A stretch of DNA of 64,000 nt from contig JAURVB010014565.1 of NCBI GenBank assembly GCA_033002965.1, positions 81,167-145,166 of the forward strand, given 5' to 3'. A program made the position numbers and the translations under genes. Source of the stretch: Piper betle. Taxonomy: Eukaryota; Streptophyta; Magnoliopsida; Piperales; Piperaceae. Shown in pieces: positions 1 to 11,777 of the stretch (the stretch's first letter is position 1; the number at the start of each line of letters is the position of its first letter). The notes under the pieces were generated by a model. That model was not told the origin of the DNA, did no database searches, and worked only from the letters and a program-made list of their open reading frames with translations.

Positions 1-100
1 ATCACCTGATACATCGAACCATCATGGTTCATTTATACATTCTTGTTTCAGTTTTGACTGAGGTTTATTAGCGAAGAACTTTGTTAATTAATAACATAAC

Positions 101-357
101 ACAGTGGAAAGAAATAATTACTGGACTTTTCAACAAGGTACTTGAGTCATAAAATGTGAGCCACAGTGGAAAGAAATTCAACAAGGTACTTGAGTCATAA
201 AATGTGAGCCACGGTGGAAAGAAATTCAACAAGGTACTTGAGTCATAAAATGTGAGCCACGGTGGAAAGAAATTCAACAAGGTACTTGAGTCATAAAATG
301 TGAGCCTGTGGGAACTGGACTTTTCAACAAGGTACTTGAGTCATAAAATGTGAGTTT
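101..357. repeat. Tandem repeat, about 48-bp unit, five copies
   Basis: Five copies of a unit containing CAACAAGGTACTTGAGTCAT followed by AAAATGTGAG start near 131, 178, 226, 274 and 326. The three central copies are spaced 47-48 bp and are nearly identical. The outer copies carry an extra CTGGACTTTT segment. The reading frame open across it on the minus strand only translates the repeat and is not a gene. Confidence 0.9.
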
Positions 358-383
358 GTGGGAAACCGTGCTTTGATACTACC

Positions 384-536
384 TGTAACGACCCGGCCCA
401 AAGTGCAACGTAATGGGCTTAAATCATTTCTTTAAAATGGTTAACCAAAGTTAAAGATCTATAGTCCATTCCCACTTATAAACATGATCTTCTCCTAATA
501 GGTATTAAATGTGGGACTAAGTTGAAGGATCTCACA
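384..536. mobile_element. Short TRIM-like solo LTR (candidate)
   Basis: About 153 bp, starting TGTAACGACCCGG and ending GGATCTCACA, so it has TG...CA ends of LTR type. Two diverged relatives lie at 56622-57048 and share the order GGCCCAAA, TGGGCTTAAA, a CATTCCCAC-type block and GGATCT-CA. No primer site follows it here and no clear target duplication is visible, so a solo LTR or decayed remnant is most likely. A Cassandra/SMART-like TRIM is possible; orientation is undetermined. Confidence 0.4.
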
Positions 537-573
537 TGGATAATATTTCTATATGCTCTTGTATCCACTAAGG

Positions 574-1488
574 CTAAATTTCTAGACTAAATTCTTTTTC
601 TATTATTATTTTTATTTTAATTACATGTTTTCTAGTTATAGTTTGTTCTATTATGTTCAAACAATTTTGTTCTTGATTAGAAGATTCTCCAATATGAAAA
701 GTATTTGTTTCTTCAAATAGTTTAAGTTCCTCTTCATCATTATCAGAACTATTATTTTTTATTTCACTTTCTAATTCTTTCAATACTTTTTTTTAGATTA
801 GAAACTTCTTTCTTAAGATCATTTATTTCTTTAATCAAATCATTTATAGTTATAGGTTTTTCGTGTTTTAATCTTCCTAATACCTTCGTAGTAGTATAAG
901 CTGGTTTTAATATAGCTTCTACTTGAGGTTCAAATTTGGATTTTTCTTTAGATTTTGTAGATTCTATAATTTTTTATTATTATTAATAGAATCTATCATA
1001 TCTAATAATAATTCTTCTTGTACTGTAATAACATTAATACTTAATTTATTTAAATCTTTAATTCTATTAAAGTTTTCACATCCACAATCACTTATAGTAG
1101 TAGTTGAAGATTTTTCTTCATCTGTATTGATTTCTAGAGCACCATATTTAGAAGTATTGTCATCTTTTGAGTTATTATCCTCTGATTCATCTATTAAATT
1201 TATGATTTGTTCTTTTGCATTATCAGGAATATTTAATTCTATTATTTTTATTTTTAATCTACAATGATTTCTGGTATGTCTAGTTTTACCACAATCCCAA
1301 CAAATTAAAGGTTTTACTAGAGGAGGTTTTGTTGTAGATGGTTTATTTTTATTCTTTTTTATTTTTAGATTTGTAGGTTTCTTTTCTATATTTTTCTTTT
1401 TCGTTCTGTAAGGAATAAAGGGTTTTTTATTTTTTCTTTTAGGCTTAGGCTTAGAGGGACATTGAGGAGATATGGATTGAGAATGCAA
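574..1488 (-). pseudogene. Endogenous caulimovirid fragment (coat protein C-terminus running toward protease)
   Basis: On the minus strand the frame ending at 964 starts with a lysine/proline-rich basic stretch. It continues into a zinc knuckle of the form C-x2-C-x4-H-x4-C (coding region about 1275-1320), followed by acidic, asparagine-rich sequence. This order (basic region, CCHC knuckle, acidic tail, linker toward an aspartic protease) is that of plant pararetrovirus capsid/polyproteins. The frame breaks at about 964, continues in a different frame through a lysine-rich coiled segment, and shifts again near 783. It then ends where the protease would begin. No movement protein or reverse transcriptase is visible nearby. 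This is an old, broken integrated copy and cannot make a virus. Family assignment is by motif order only; genus is undetermined, with a Florendovirus-like or Petuvirus-like origin possible. Confidence 0.7.
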
Positions 1489-2904
1489 AATGCCTTTCTT
1501 TCTGTAAGTTACAATCCAATGAATCAGCTGGATGGTCCAATGCTTTAAAAAGTTTCATCACAATTTGAGAAAAAAAAAGTCTACTTGTCAAACTCAAATA
1601 AGAAAAACATGCTTGATGAGTTGCAAGGTCCGTTGGAGATACATCAGAGTACAATATGAATATGACATATAACCGTGATAATACTATCTTACACAATTCT
1701 AGTTTACCAATAGCCACATGATTAAGACTGTACGTCTCTTTGTGTCCCATTGCGGCTCGTAGAGAACCCCATTTTTAGTTTGGTGCCCCCTCTAGCGAAC
1801 TCATTGCCATCCAAAACATCCTACATTCATTCTCAACCCTAGTGTGGTTTTGTTTGCTACATTTTAAATCTACGTTCAAGGCTTTTTATAAAACAGCACC
1901 TGAATGAAGGATGGGATAGAAGGTGTGGGAACCTCTTCATTGCCTCTAAGTCTTACAAAAGGAGAATGCACTTTTATAAATGCCTCAGTTATTTTTCAGT
2001 CATTAAAAACTTCCAAAACATACAATACAAGTACCACTATTGAGTACCCTGCCCATATTGGCAATGCACTTAAGTCCTCTGCAAGCTGCAACAAGCATCA
2101 CATTACCCATTCATCAAAAATAGAAGTTATGCAAAAAAAGTCACCCATCTTGAGATACAGACCAGAAGTAATTCAAAGAATCCAAGCCCATCATCAGTCC
2201 AGTAATTCCACACAATAATATGCTCATAACCCCTCCTGTTCCCAACGAAATTGATATTGGGGTTATAGCACACCATACGAGTAGCAGTGAAATTTTACTC
2301 TTTTGCTTTTTTTATTTTCAACTGATGGCTCAACCCAAATGATTTATAAAAGCAACTACCTACCACTTTAATTGTTCATCGGGCAACGCAGGACTGATTC
2401 TTAACTTAGTTTGGTTTGTTTATTTGGCACCCTATTATAAGTATATTTTCGATGTTTTCATGGACAGCTAACACCTTGCAATGGACTTTTATCTATTTTA
2501 ACAATTTTCTCCTTTGCACTGATAATGAGGATTAATGTAACAACATGAAGCCTATGAAAGGAAGTATGACATTTCTTTATGAAAGTATATCTCATAGAAA
2601 TGAATGAAAAAAACTAAAGAACGCACTTTGTAAAGTGTCCACCGACATAGCCGACACTTGAGCTAGCCAAATTATGCCCTTCTTCGAAGCTGTTAGTTGA
2701 AGCCTCGCATTATGGTCCATTCCATTAGGCTTCAAAAAAGTTCAACTTTAGTTCAATTTGAATATTCTGAAGCAAAACCTCTGCAACATCAAAGTGGAAG
2801 CTGTTCAGGCTTAGTTTCATTTTTTGTGCAAATTGATTCTACTTGTGTTTAACAAAAGTTCAATTTATCAGTAGTGTGGTTAGATATTCTCCCCAAGAAT
2901 TTAA
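1489..2904. other. No gene recognised
   Basis: AT-rich sequence with short open frames (for example 1904-2218 on plus) that show no recognisable domain, no convincing splice sites and no homology I can name. It lies between the viral fragment and the arabinofuranosidase pseudogene. The 3-prime exons of that pseudogene would be expected here but are not visible. Confidence 0.5.
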
Positions 2905-4581
2905 TTCTTGTTTTCTTTAGTAGTTACGTTAACTCCTTTTTGGACAATGAAATCTTCCTTCCATTCAATTCTAGCTTCTATGTACTCGATTATTTTGAAT
3001 TCAGAAATCTTGCCTATAGAAGTAAGTCCTGTAACTGTAACATACAGAATAGTCGCATTCAGTATATTCATGTTGATAATGAGAATGTTAAGACTCACAT
3101 AATATGCCCAGTGGCGAGTTTAGCAGATCCATCTGAGCTTGTAAATAAAATTGATAAATTCAGGGGTTCCACTGTCCTGATGTGCAGAACTACTTTATAT
3201 GTTGCCCTTGGCATGATATTCTGTCCATCCAAGAATTCTTATCACTAGAAACTTCTCATTGAAGATTCACTTCCGGATTCATACCATGCCCCAGTAGCCA
3301 GGATTATACACGCCAATTCCGACTGCCTTCTGGACAGATATTAGAACTGCTTTCATCATCACAAAGTATTCCATTTTCAGTGCAACTCTGTTCCGACTAA
3401 AGCATGATGAAAGGTCTATTGACAATATGACAGGTGAATCATTCCCAACCATAGACCATGGACCTATGAAGGATGGAGTGCTAAGTCTCCCATATTCAAA
3501 CCCCTGCAAACCACAATCACATAATATATTATTTGTAAACTTTTATTAAAGTAAATATGAAGTGGTTCTCTTTCTTTAAGAGTGGTTAAATTATTTAAGT
3601 TAGAGAATCCCGTTTGCCAATATATTGCCAGGAGAAATATTTGGCTATGTTGTGGCTAGTATACTATTTGCCCCGAATTTGTCCACACACTAAGCTTTAA
3701 AAATTTGCTTGCATATGAGGTTTAGTGTTAAAAGTAAAAATTAAGTGGTTTCCTTTCCTAACCATTTTAACTTTTAAATAAGACAAGTAGTTAGATTGTC
3801 TAATATTTACATAAACATTTTAATATATGTTCTAACAACTAATTGCAATTTCTTAAGAAATCAATTACATTCATGGGACAGTCAAATCAAACAAATGGTG
3901 GTCATGGTAAAATTGAATGTATATTACCTAACTTTGATTACAGCAGCAAAATGATGTAGGATATGCTGAGATGGAGGGGAGTATTAGTTAGATTCAGTTC
4001 ATCCTTATTTGAGCATAAAGTAAAAAGTAAAAGATAGTTCAATTGAGTGTCATTTTGTCAAGACGAAAAACTCCTCAAGATAAGCTTGTTCTGAAAGGCA
4101 CAATTTACCTCTGTTGCTCAAAAGTTCTGCCCACAAGCCACCAGGCACCTGCGTGATTTTATTTCCTAAGGAAATAAAAATTTGAAGAATGGTTAGGTTT
4201 ATCTATAAAACAGATTAAAAAACCAGCAAAAAGAGACACTAGCAATCTAGTGTTGATATTTTACGGCTAGTGCAAATCAGAGAAAGCAGTCATATGAAGT
4301 CAAAAAAGGGTCACAGCATTGGAATTAACATATTTTTCAGATTACTGCGGGCTTTGGCATCGTTGTGTCACAGCATTGGGAAATTATAGCATCAAAGATG
4401 AAGAAAGGGAACAGACCTAGAAAAATATGCCAAACATATTTTCAGGGATTTGTCCTGCTTGATCGGGATGAAACATTGAGTTTCATGTAGGAACTTGAGT
4501 GGCGTCGATGGAGAGAGCCAAACCGTGCAGGGAACACCACAACGTCTACCCGAACAATAATAACAAGGTGGAAGCACTCAT
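2905..4581 (-). pseudogene. Alpha-L-arabinofuranosidase (GH51) pseudogene, N-terminal part
   Basis: Intact relatives release arabinose from cell-wall arabinan and arabinoxylan in the apoplast. Five minus-strand exon remnants appear in family order. The first, 4581-4417, has a leader-like start and reads GQIPENMFGIFF. The second, 4148-4109, reads GGLWAELLSNR. The third, 3503-3285, reads GFEYGRLSTPSFIGPWS and, near its end, GIGVYNPGYWGM. The fourth, 3220-3099, reads TYKVVLHIRTVEPLNLS. The fifth, about 3014-2905, is badly diverged after SEF. Splice sites GCAG, GTAAAT, GTATGA and GTGAGT remain. Lesions: in-frame TAG shortly after the start ATG, TGA before the IPENMF block, TAG in place of the expected Glu after FGIFF, and one extra G when the second and third exons are joined. 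The GH51 catalytic domain is absent. Introns remain, so this is a decayed duplicate, not a retrocopy. Confidence 0.8.
3545..3812 (+). mobile_element. Degraded TRIM-like element in a pseudogene region
   Basis: It has the same layout as the better copy at 51752-52076. A short left repeat (GTAAATATGAAGTGGTTCTC) is followed by an internal block with TTTGCCCCGAATTTGT and CACTAAGC. Next comes TGCATATGAGGTTTAG, where the polypurine tract would be, and then a second copy of the short repeat (GTTAAAAGTAAAAATTAAGT). It lies between the third exon of the arabinofuranosidase pseudogene and its upstream exon. The primer site is lost. Confidence 0.5.
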
Positions 4582-5595
4582 CAGGACCTCATTGCCCATT
4601 TATTATTACAATTGAATCAATTATCTTGCTGGAGAAGCACCCAAAAAAACTGACAAACAAAGCAAAAGAAAAAAGAAAATGCCGTCAAGAATTTGACAAG
4701 AAAGCTTCGCAAACAGCTGTCCAAAGAGATTGAAATGGCTCAAACCCGGTGGAGAACTTCAACTCAAAGCTGCACGACCCATGTTGTTAGAAAGAAAGAA
4801 GATGAACTCTCTTTTATCAGCAGGGTGGTTCCATCAATTTATCATTGATTCATTATCGTATATACTATTATACATGTATGCCAGCCAATATGATGCCGAT
4901 TGCTCAATGCCTACTAATAGTGGTAATGAGATTTGGGTTGAAGACCTTCATAAATAGTAGGGGAAAAAATTGTGATGATAACGATGATAGCCATCCAAGT
5001 TTGCTTGGTTCGCCATCCGTTCGATGCTTTGATTATGTCAAACAGTGACAGCGACTGAATATAAATTTTAGGTATTGAGAGTATGAGACCCACTAAATTG
5101 GTTCAACTAGATTTTTGTAACTTATAAAACTCATAATTAGGTATAGATAGATAATATTGGAAAAGTAAGATTTGTCATTTTAGCTTTGGGAACCATGCAA
5201 AATGAGCAAGGTTGATCAAGCATTTTCACTTTTTCTGCTGTCTTCCTTAAATGTTACGAAGAAAAGTTGTATTTTATTGTTCCATTATGAGTGTAAAATT
5301 CATGTAGCAATTATGTCATGAAGATTCTATTATGTAGTAGTGTTTTATGCTCAATAGAATTCTCAGAAAACTGAATAATAAAGCATTATGCACACAGATT
5401 AGTAAAAATTCAAAGCTCCTTTGATAGCCAAGCAGCAACAGTTGCTACTGAAGCATCACACAGAATTCTACTCCACCATGACTTGTAGTACATACTAGCA
5501 GCATGCCAAAACAAACATATATGTATGTAATTCATTCACTCAGTGGAAGAAAAGTCAACGAGCCGGTATCGTCCATTATAATTTGCTTTCAGTTT
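4582..5595. other. Intergenic, no gene recognised
   Basis: AT-rich DNA between the first exon of the arabinofuranosidase pseudogene and the MAD2 stop codon. The right part should contain the MAD2 3-prime UTR (minus strand). No domain, RNA gene or repeat was recognised. Confidence 0.5.
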
Positions 5596-6850
5596 TCACT
5601 CTTCATCCCACTCGTCATTTTTGTAAGAGACCAAAGTGCCAACTTTGTGTATCTGCAAAGTACACCCAACACAACTAGACATAATAAGTACATAATCCCA
5701 AAAAAATGTCCATTTGCTAGCATTTTGTTCAAACCTATTGGCAGCATTTCAGAAAATATCAGTGGTAAGCAAATCCTTGCCTTAGTGTCAAAAGAGTGAA
5801 GTTTCACCATCTGGGGATTCTTGATCAACTTTGCATCGCTTTCAGTCCAACTAAAAGGGACTGCTGTATCCGTATCCGTATAAGCCAATACATCAAAAAT
5901 ACCTGGAAATATAAGAGACATCTTCAAGATTCATATGCAAAAACAGACGATGCAATTTGAACAAATGGTAATAGACTGCTATATCACAAAATGGTTGAGA
6001 CTTACAAGGTTCGTCCAGACAAGGCAGGTAAGTGATTGAGGAAGCAATCTGCCTCATAATCGCTTGAATCTCCCTCATGATCTCCTTATCACTCTTTTCC
6101 CTCGATACCCTGGAAGTAATTTGATGAATTGGATATAAAAAATCGCTGTTACCCTAGGTGATTTTTAAGCATTGTTTTGACGAAGCTGAACATTTTACTG
6201 TTACCCTTTCTGGACGACCTCCTTATCAGTCTCTATGTTAAAATTCCACCGCTCCAGAACCTCTGAAGTGGCCTTGCTCATGATCACGAGCACAACTCTC
6301 TGTAGCTTTCCGGCTTCTAGCCATTCTTTTGTTGATAAAAAGCATAAAGAAGCCAGCATCACAAACCAATTTGGTCACACAAGGATCAAATCTTTTATCG
6401 ATTAACTGCAAGAGAAGCCGGCAAAACTCACCCGAAAGCTGCGAGGTCAGATTGGCAATAAACGATTTCACTTCTTCGTCTTGAGTTAACAGCATCGGAA
6501 GGCCATACTTCTTCACCTTCCCGAAACTCTCCTCCGGGTACACCCCTCTATTGTACAGAATACTGATTTGGAGATACAGAAAAATCAGTCAAAATTCCGA
6601 CCACAACACATAAAAATGAATGTATAGGACACCAAGAGTCTTCCATACTATTCTCACCTATTGGCCGAATAACCTGAAAAAGAGGTTCAGATCACAAAGG
6701 ACTATGAGAACAAACCAGACAGATGCAAAGAGACAAGAGAAAGAACAGAATGAATGACGTTCACATCTACTGCATACCAAAGAACTCGCTAACGATTGCG
6801 GCAGATCCCCGGAGCGTGATGATGTCTTTGGCAACTGTTCTGGTCGCCAT
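5596..6850 (-). CDS. MAD2: Mitotic spindle checkpoint protein MAD2 (HORMA domain), seven exons
   Basis: MAD2 binds CDC20 at unattached kinetochores as part of the mitotic checkpoint complex and delays anaphase. Exons on the minus strand: 6850-6778, 6673-6658 (16 nt), 6562-6432, 6325-6205, 6109-6006, 5902-5781 and 5652-5596. Joined they total 624 nt, or 207 residues, with no stop; Arabidopsis MAD2 is of nearly equal length. The start ATG at 6850 gives MATRTVAKDIITLRGSAAIV. Family blocks follow in order: KKYGLPMLLTQDE, SFIANLTSQLS, EWLEAGKLQRVVLVIMSKAT, ERWNFNIETD, MREIQAIMRQIASSITYLP, VLAYTDTDTAVPFSW, and the safety-belt C-terminus VSYKNDEWDEE. The HORMA domain spans almost the whole protein. 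All introns are GT-AG except the last (5780-5653), which begins GC. The gene looks functional. The upstream region carries E2F-like and site II motifs. Confidence 0.96.
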
Positions 6851-7095
6851 TGGATATCATAGAAGTCTCGGAATCGAGACTAAGAGCAGCGAAAACAGAA
6901 CAAGAACAAGATCGAAAGGCAAGATTTTCCAGAAAATTCCAATGTTTTGTGAACAAGGCACGGAGAAAACGATCTGTCGGTTTGAATGGAGAAAATTGTA
7001 GACAATGATTTGAGGGAATTTGAAGGAGAAGATTGGAGGATGGAACAGTGGCGGTTGGAGGGGTGGGGCTCGAGCAACGGCTATTTTTTAAAATG

Positions 7096-7249
7096 TGGCG
7101 CCAACGTCTTGTTCGCATTGGGAAGGATTTTACAACGGCTAGTTGATGGGGCCCACGTCCGTACATTTATGTTAGGGGGCAAATGGGCCTGGTGCTGCTT
7201 TTTCGGGCTGGGAGCGACTTTGAAGGCCCATATGATGTTGGAAAGCCCA
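7096..7249 (-). promoter_or_regulatory. Candidate MAD2 promoter: E2F-like palindrome plus site II motifs
   Basis: About 245 bp upstream of the MAD2 ATG is TGGCGCCAA (7096-7104), which matches the core of E2F-type sites. Further upstream are four TGGGCY/RGCCCA site II motifs near 7151-7155, 7184-7189, 7225-7230 and 7244-7249. In plants, site II elements bind TCP factors and E2F sites drive S/G2-phase genes. The combination is typical of genes expressed in dividing cells, which fits MAD2. Function is inferred; no transcription start was identified. Confidence 0.5.
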
Positions 7250-7250
7250 C

Positions 7251-8118
7251 TGTATTACAAATTGAATTGTGGGTTCTTCCAATTTTTTTAATCTCTCTTT
7301 TTTTAAAAAAAAAATGAAAGTTTTGTGAGTTGAATTTGATTCCTAAAATCTTAAGTTGGATGCCACCCTGATGATGAACAGAAGCAGAATTTTCTTTTGA
7401 GGAGAATAATGTCGGTGATGAGGGGGAAATCCAAACATTAAAGATAGTGAGCAGAACATTGTCTAGGAAGAATTTTAAATATTTTAGAGGAAGAATTTAG
7501 ATTCTTCAGATCAATTTTTTAGAGGAAGACCAACAAATAAAATATCGTAAATATTGAACACAATAAAATTACATAATAATATATGATATCAAAAAAATCA
7601 TCAATAATGTAGTTGTAAAACCCCCTAGCCGCTCGCCAGACAATTTTGAGTTGGTTTGGTTTTGACCTAGATCGGGCAAGTTGGGTTCAACTTTCTCACA
7701 GTGGTTAAAGTATGATATAGTGTATGTTTATCAGGCTTTAACCTCTTTCGGCGTTTGGCATATCTGTTTCGACGCTACATACATGGCTTTTTCATGTATG
7801 GTTTGATCTGAGTAGGGTGTAAATAGATGTTAGGACCATGTCCAGCGTATATTTTGGTCAAACCCCTTTGGATCGTCTTAGCCCTTATGGGATCTGCGGT
7901 ATAGTTCTTGATGTCATCCCGAGACTTTAGGGTGAAAATCCTAAGTTATTTGGTTTTAAGCCAACCTACACCTCATTAGGTATGACACCCATGTTTTATT
8001 AAGTGTGACACTCCAATATCCTCCTCCTTTCCATTTGGCTTCCATCTAGTTCCTTTGAGGACCAAGCTTCCTTCCAAGCCTTGCTAGCTTTCTGGGGTGG
8101 TTGGTGTAAAAATCACGA

Positions 8119-8166
<48 letters not shown>

Positions 8167-11100
8167 TTTCTCTTGGATGGGGGAGGTGGTATGGCTAGGA
8201 ACGAGTATTAAATACTATTTAATTCTTAAATAAATAATTTTTTAATGATTGATATGTTGTGTGTTATTTTTTAAATTTTTGGTGTATCCATCCAGTGGAA
8301 TTAATAAGTTTATTCCTACAAATCTTGTTTTATTTATTTAGTATGGTTAGGCTAATGTGGTGTGTGGGGGTGTTGATTGGTTGGAAAGTTAGAGATAAGG
8401 GAGAATCTTGGAGTAGTTGAGGTTTGGAGGGATTTTTGTGAGAAATTTTTGAAGTTGGGTATGCATTCTTGGGGATAGATCCTCTTAGTCACTACTTAAA
8501 ATTTTGGACAGTAAAGTTGAAACCTATCGTCATCCGGTCTAGCCCTACCCTTGGTCGACATCCTTTTCTTCTCCCTTCCATGTTGGTACCTCTTCCTCCT
8601 TACCTTTCTTTTCTTTTTCATTCTTATTCATGCATATGCATATAGATGGTTAGATGACTTGTTGATCCCTGTTCTAGTGTTTTGCTTGGCATGGCTTTGC
8701 ATAGTTTGTTGCTTACATGGGGGAAAAGGGTTGGCGATTGCAGTGTTACACTTGTTTAGGGTGAGGGGTTATTATTAGTTGGTTTTTGGGTATGGCTCAA
8801 TTGGGTGTGGATGTCAACTTTTTCTTGATTAATGGATTGTTTGGTGTGTGGTTGATAATTTATTGTTATTACTTATGGTTTTGGTAACGTTATTTTTTAT
8901 GAAAAAGCCACTGTTAGTCATGCTTGAGAAATTTGTATGTGACAATTGAAATTGCAGGTTGTTGTTAGTCACATTTTTTTATCTTTGTTGGGTTGATTCG
9001 TAATTGCGATATTGATATTTTGCAGGTGTAACAATGATAATTAATTAATGTGGCCTTGTGAATAAATTACTTATGTATAAAAAAAGGTTTAGACTACCTA
9101 TGGTTAAGTAGTATTTGTAAGTGCACACTAAATTAGAATAATTGATGGGATACGTTGATAGTAGTTTTGGGACATGAGCATGTTCTTTAAATTTCAATGG
9201 TTTCTCGATAAGATGATCTAGGTTGTTTAATATATATCATCAAACCTTATTTTAGTTAGTTGCTAAACTATAAATCAATTAAGTAACAATTATTGGACCT
9301 AGTTTTAAAAGTTAAAGTTAGTGTCGCTTAACTAACCTTTGTATTGGTTGTGTTCTTGCATGGGATATTGATTGATCTGTTTAATTACTCTGAGTCAATT
9401 ATATTTTTGTCTTTTACAGCTTATAGTTAGCTAAGTAACATTAACTAGTTTACCATGTTTAACACTAATTGTTCGATCACAAATTTTATCAATCTCTATA
9501 TATACAGAGTAATTGTTTTTCTTTCTTTTTAGAAATAATTAGTAAATATATTATATTTATTGCTCCATGGTGTAGAACTTTTGGTCCCTAGTTGTTTGAT
9601 AAGTCAATATGGTTCAATTGAATGAAATAGGACAATTTTACCAATTATTCGTAATTATTTTATTTATATAACCCCTTTTGTGTTTAACTAATAATGAGTA
9701 GTAAATTTAAATATAAGTTAAAATATGGGTGGTCTACCAATTTGTATAATTTAATTATTGGATGAATTATCATTGGTTTACTTAGTTTTTATATTTTGTG
9801 GGTGGTTAGGCATAACAAATAATTAATTTATTAATTGATATATGTTGAATCCTTGTACAACTAGTATTTTGCATTTTTTGATTTCTTTTACATCGTTGTG
9901 GTGATGTGACCATATAAATTAATTAGTTGTAACAATCAACTAAACAATAATTATTATTGTTAACTTGTAAGTAATTTTTAAAAGGAATAACTAATTGTTG
10001 TAGGATATATTTCCTTAGTGTTTAGTCATCTCCTATGCATCATATCATCTCATGCATATAGCTAAGGAAATATATGTGTTAACGTATAATTTATTTTTGA
10101 TTCTCAGATTACTTTTCCCATCTCTTTCTTGGTACCTCCATCAACCTTCAAGGTCCATATAACTACTTGAAATGTTGTATATTTCTTTTTGGCAGCCCCA
10201 GTCGGCTTGAGCCTAGATTCAACTACCATGCGCTAGGCGCAATCGGGGTCAAAGAATTGAGTCAGTCTGACACATGGCCGCACCTTTAAAATTATTTGAA
10301 AGATAAAATACCTGCCCACATGATGAAAGGGGTGATAGAGTGCAATGGCGCAAGATGACTCATTATGCACATGTGATACCAAGAGGATGAATCAATGACA
10401 AATATCGGTAACTACATGCCAGAGCCACGTAGCGTGTGCGCGCATACATGGGATTGTAGCTAGATATGGAGGCCATCCCTCCTGGCATAATTGGAGGTCA
10501 GCATAGGTTTATAATCACTAAAAGATTTGATAAATAATGATATGGAATATATTGACTTATTTTATGTAATTATACGACTTAGTGGTTTTATCACTAACTT
10601 TGTTTTTGACCGCAGGTGAGTTGCTTCAAACTAATGGTTAACAGTGTGGTTAGTGGTTCCCTTACCAACCCAGGTTGAAAGAATTGATGAATAAAATTGA
10701 ACTTATTTTTGATATTATTTGAGTTATAATTGTAACTATGGGAAATGATTTGGAGGCTATGGAACTTGCTTTTACACAGTTAGTTCATCTTATGTTATTT
10801 TTGCATGTTACAATTAATATAGCATGATTTATTTTATGATTAATAAATTCTTAAAGATATTTGTCATGTTATGATGCAAGTGCTTGCATTTTATTTTTAT
10901 ATCCTCCGTATTTTTTGGGTAACCACCGACTGGCTAAGGCAGGTTGATACAATTGGTCTTGGGGGTTGGATGCCTCAAGAGACCTCCCAAAGCCATGTTT
11001 GAGGTAAAGTTCTTTCCTTTACCTCTTTTGCTTGTTGTTTACATCTTGTTTTATTTAGATATGTGCTTGTAGGTATTTTTACCATATTTTATCATGTAAA

Positions 11101-11365
11101 TCCGGTTGTTAGGAGTGCATAGGGCTTAAAATCATCACTTTTTCGTGTTTAGATAACTAATTATGTATTTTTAAAACTGCTATGGTCTTGATCTTGCACT
11201 ATTTTAGTGTAAAATTCATATATCACGTTATACTGATCACTTTTGCCTGATTCTTGTGTGTTTGTGTTCATCTTGAAGATATATAACTTTTATGTTGATC
11301 ATTTTGTCAGATCTGATGTGTGTGAGCACATAGGGGAATGACACTTGTGGAAAGGTGGAAGCTTT
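7251..11365. other. Gene-free, repeat-derived DNA
   Basis: No host gene seen. TGTAAAACCCCC at 7614 looks like an LTR start. At 10197-10282 a block with GAGCCTAGATTC and GGGGTCAAAGAATTGA matches the same block in the two nested LTRs (about 33300-33380 and, inverted, about 34890-34975), so this is a decayed relative of those LTRs. Between these points the DNA is AT-rich and featureless. The open frame at 8551-8778 is hydrophobic but unsupported by any start context or homology. Confidence 0.5.
8119..8165. repeat. AAT microsatellite
   Basis: About 15 uninterrupted AAT trinucleotides. Confidence 0.95.
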
Positions 11366-11726
11366 TGTAAGATCCTAGCTTTGGGTTAGGGTTTTACCTG
11401 CTTGTTGTTTTGTCCGGTTCGGGCCAGTATTATGTCAGTTCAGCTGGCCAATATGACCGTATGAGCATGTTATAAAGGCTAAGTATGCCCGATGTATATA
11501 TGATAGTTTCAATTATGCTACAGTTGAGCATGAATTATCACTTTATATTCGTGGGATTTTAAACTACCAGATTGCCCCTATGAGCCCAGATTGATTTGAG
11601 TCTCAGATTTTCATCTAATTGAGTTTAGGGTTTCGAGGCACATTTAGTTTTCTTGCCCTGATTTTTGTCTATAGAGTAACTTTTAGGCCTCAAGTCAACT
11701 TTTGTCAATCAAGATCCGAGCTTTTC

Positions 11727-11777
<51 letters not shown>

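Noticed and set aside
68..280. Minus-strand frame with a repeated FFPPWLTFYDSS peptide
   Set aside because: It is the translation of the 48-bp tandem repeat, with no other coding evidence.
1904..2218. 104-residue plus-strand frame
   Set aside because: No recognisable domain, low-complexity serine/threonine-rich composition, and no splice or promoter context.
6789..7166. Minus-strand frame upstream of and overlapping MAD2 exon 1
   Set aside because: It is a different frame from MAD2, across the 5-prime UTR and first exon, with no homology.
8551..8778. 75-residue hydrophobic plus-strand frame
   Set aside because: Composition-driven hydrophobic frame in repeat-derived DNA, with no family similarity.
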